Source: Verrucomicrobiota bacterium (GTDB lineage: Bacteria > Verrucomicrobiota > Verrucomicrobiia > Limisphaerales > UBA9464). Taken from it: a stretch of DNA of 7,428 bases. How positions within the stretch are numbered: the stretch's first letter is position 1; each line of letters starts with the position of its first letter. This document shows, one piece after another, positions 7,375-7,428 of this stretch. The position numbers and the translations under genes were made by a program. Where the stretch lies: positions 1-7,428 of the forward strand of contig JAFLEG010000203.1 in NCBI GenBank assembly GCA_017302195.1, given 5' to 3'. The notes under the pieces are model-generated. The model was not told the origin of the DNA and made no database searches. It was given only the letters and a program-made list of their open reading frames with translations.

Positions 7375-7428
7375 ATCGGCTCCGGTGTCGAGGGCTGTCC
7401 GTCGAGCGTCTCGAGAATGGTGTCCAGC
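7371..7428 (-). CDS. C-terminal tail of an unidentified gene upstream of the kinase start, partial
   Basis: Reading leftwards from the right edge, one frame encodes LDTILETLDGQPSTPEPM and then stops at TGA (7373-7371). The TGA overlaps the kinase GTG start as GTGA, which suggests translational coupling in one operon. The stretch is too short to identify. Bacterial kinases of this type are often preceded by a sigma factor or other regulatory gene, but nothing here proves that. The alternative, that the kinase frame itself continues upstream, is possible because that frame also stays open to the edge, but its residues look less protein-like. Confidence 0.5.
   Translation of the reverse strand, partial: LDTILETLDGQPSTPEPM
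7380..7383 (-). promoter_or_regulatory. Ribosome binding site for the GTG start at 7374
   Basis: GGAG on the minus strand lies five bases (CCGAT) before the GTG codon. It sits inside the end of the upstream reading frame. Together with the GTGA stop/start overlap it supports initiation at 7374 rather than at a site further upstream in the same open frame. Confidence 0.5.

Overview
The window is GC-rich and holds two long convergent genes, both incomplete or abnormal, separated by 295 bases without a gene. A short tail of a third gene lies at the right edge. The left gene has the domain set typical of Planctomycetes-Verrucomicrobia (PVC group) bacteria: a 'putative membrane-bound dehydrogenase' propeller, HEAT-like repeats, a CXXCH haem domain and a ThuA domain. 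A PVC bacterium, more likely a verrucomicrobial or planctomycete-like lineage than anything else, is therefore the best guess. This rests on family knowledge and not on a search.

Layout. Positions 1-4325 (+) carry a multidomain periplasmic-type oxidoreductase that is already open at the left edge, so its start and signal peptide lie outside the window. Positions 4326-4620 are intergenic. They hold a strong GC-rich hairpin just after the first stop codon, several small palindromes, and a degenerate octamer repeat of the kind often dispersed between genes, with an 11-base inverted repeat nearby. Positions 4621-7374 (-) are one uninterrupted reading frame made of two unrelated pieces. About 54 residues of a serine/threonine protein kinase N-lobe run straight into an RND (AcrB-type) efflux permease that lacks roughly its first 200 residues. 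Positions 7371-7428 (-) hold the last codons of an upstream gene whose stop overlaps the kinase GTG start (GTGA).

How they fit together. The oxidoreductase probably acts outside the cytoplasm, passing electrons from an unknown, perhaps sugar-derived, substrate to its own c-type haem. The RND part keeps its proton-relay residues but lacks TM1, PN1 and part of PN2, and no adaptor (membrane fusion protein) gene sits next to it. The kinase part has the Gly-rich loop and the ATP-anchoring lysine but no catalytic lobe. The kinase-RND join is the most striking thing here. Codon choice changes across it, and the cytoplasmic kinase piece leads directly into a normally periplasmic domain. A contig misjoin or a recent deletion/rearrangement is much more likely than a working new fusion protein, though the reading frame is intact. 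No CRISPR array, tRNA, rRNA or transposase was seen.
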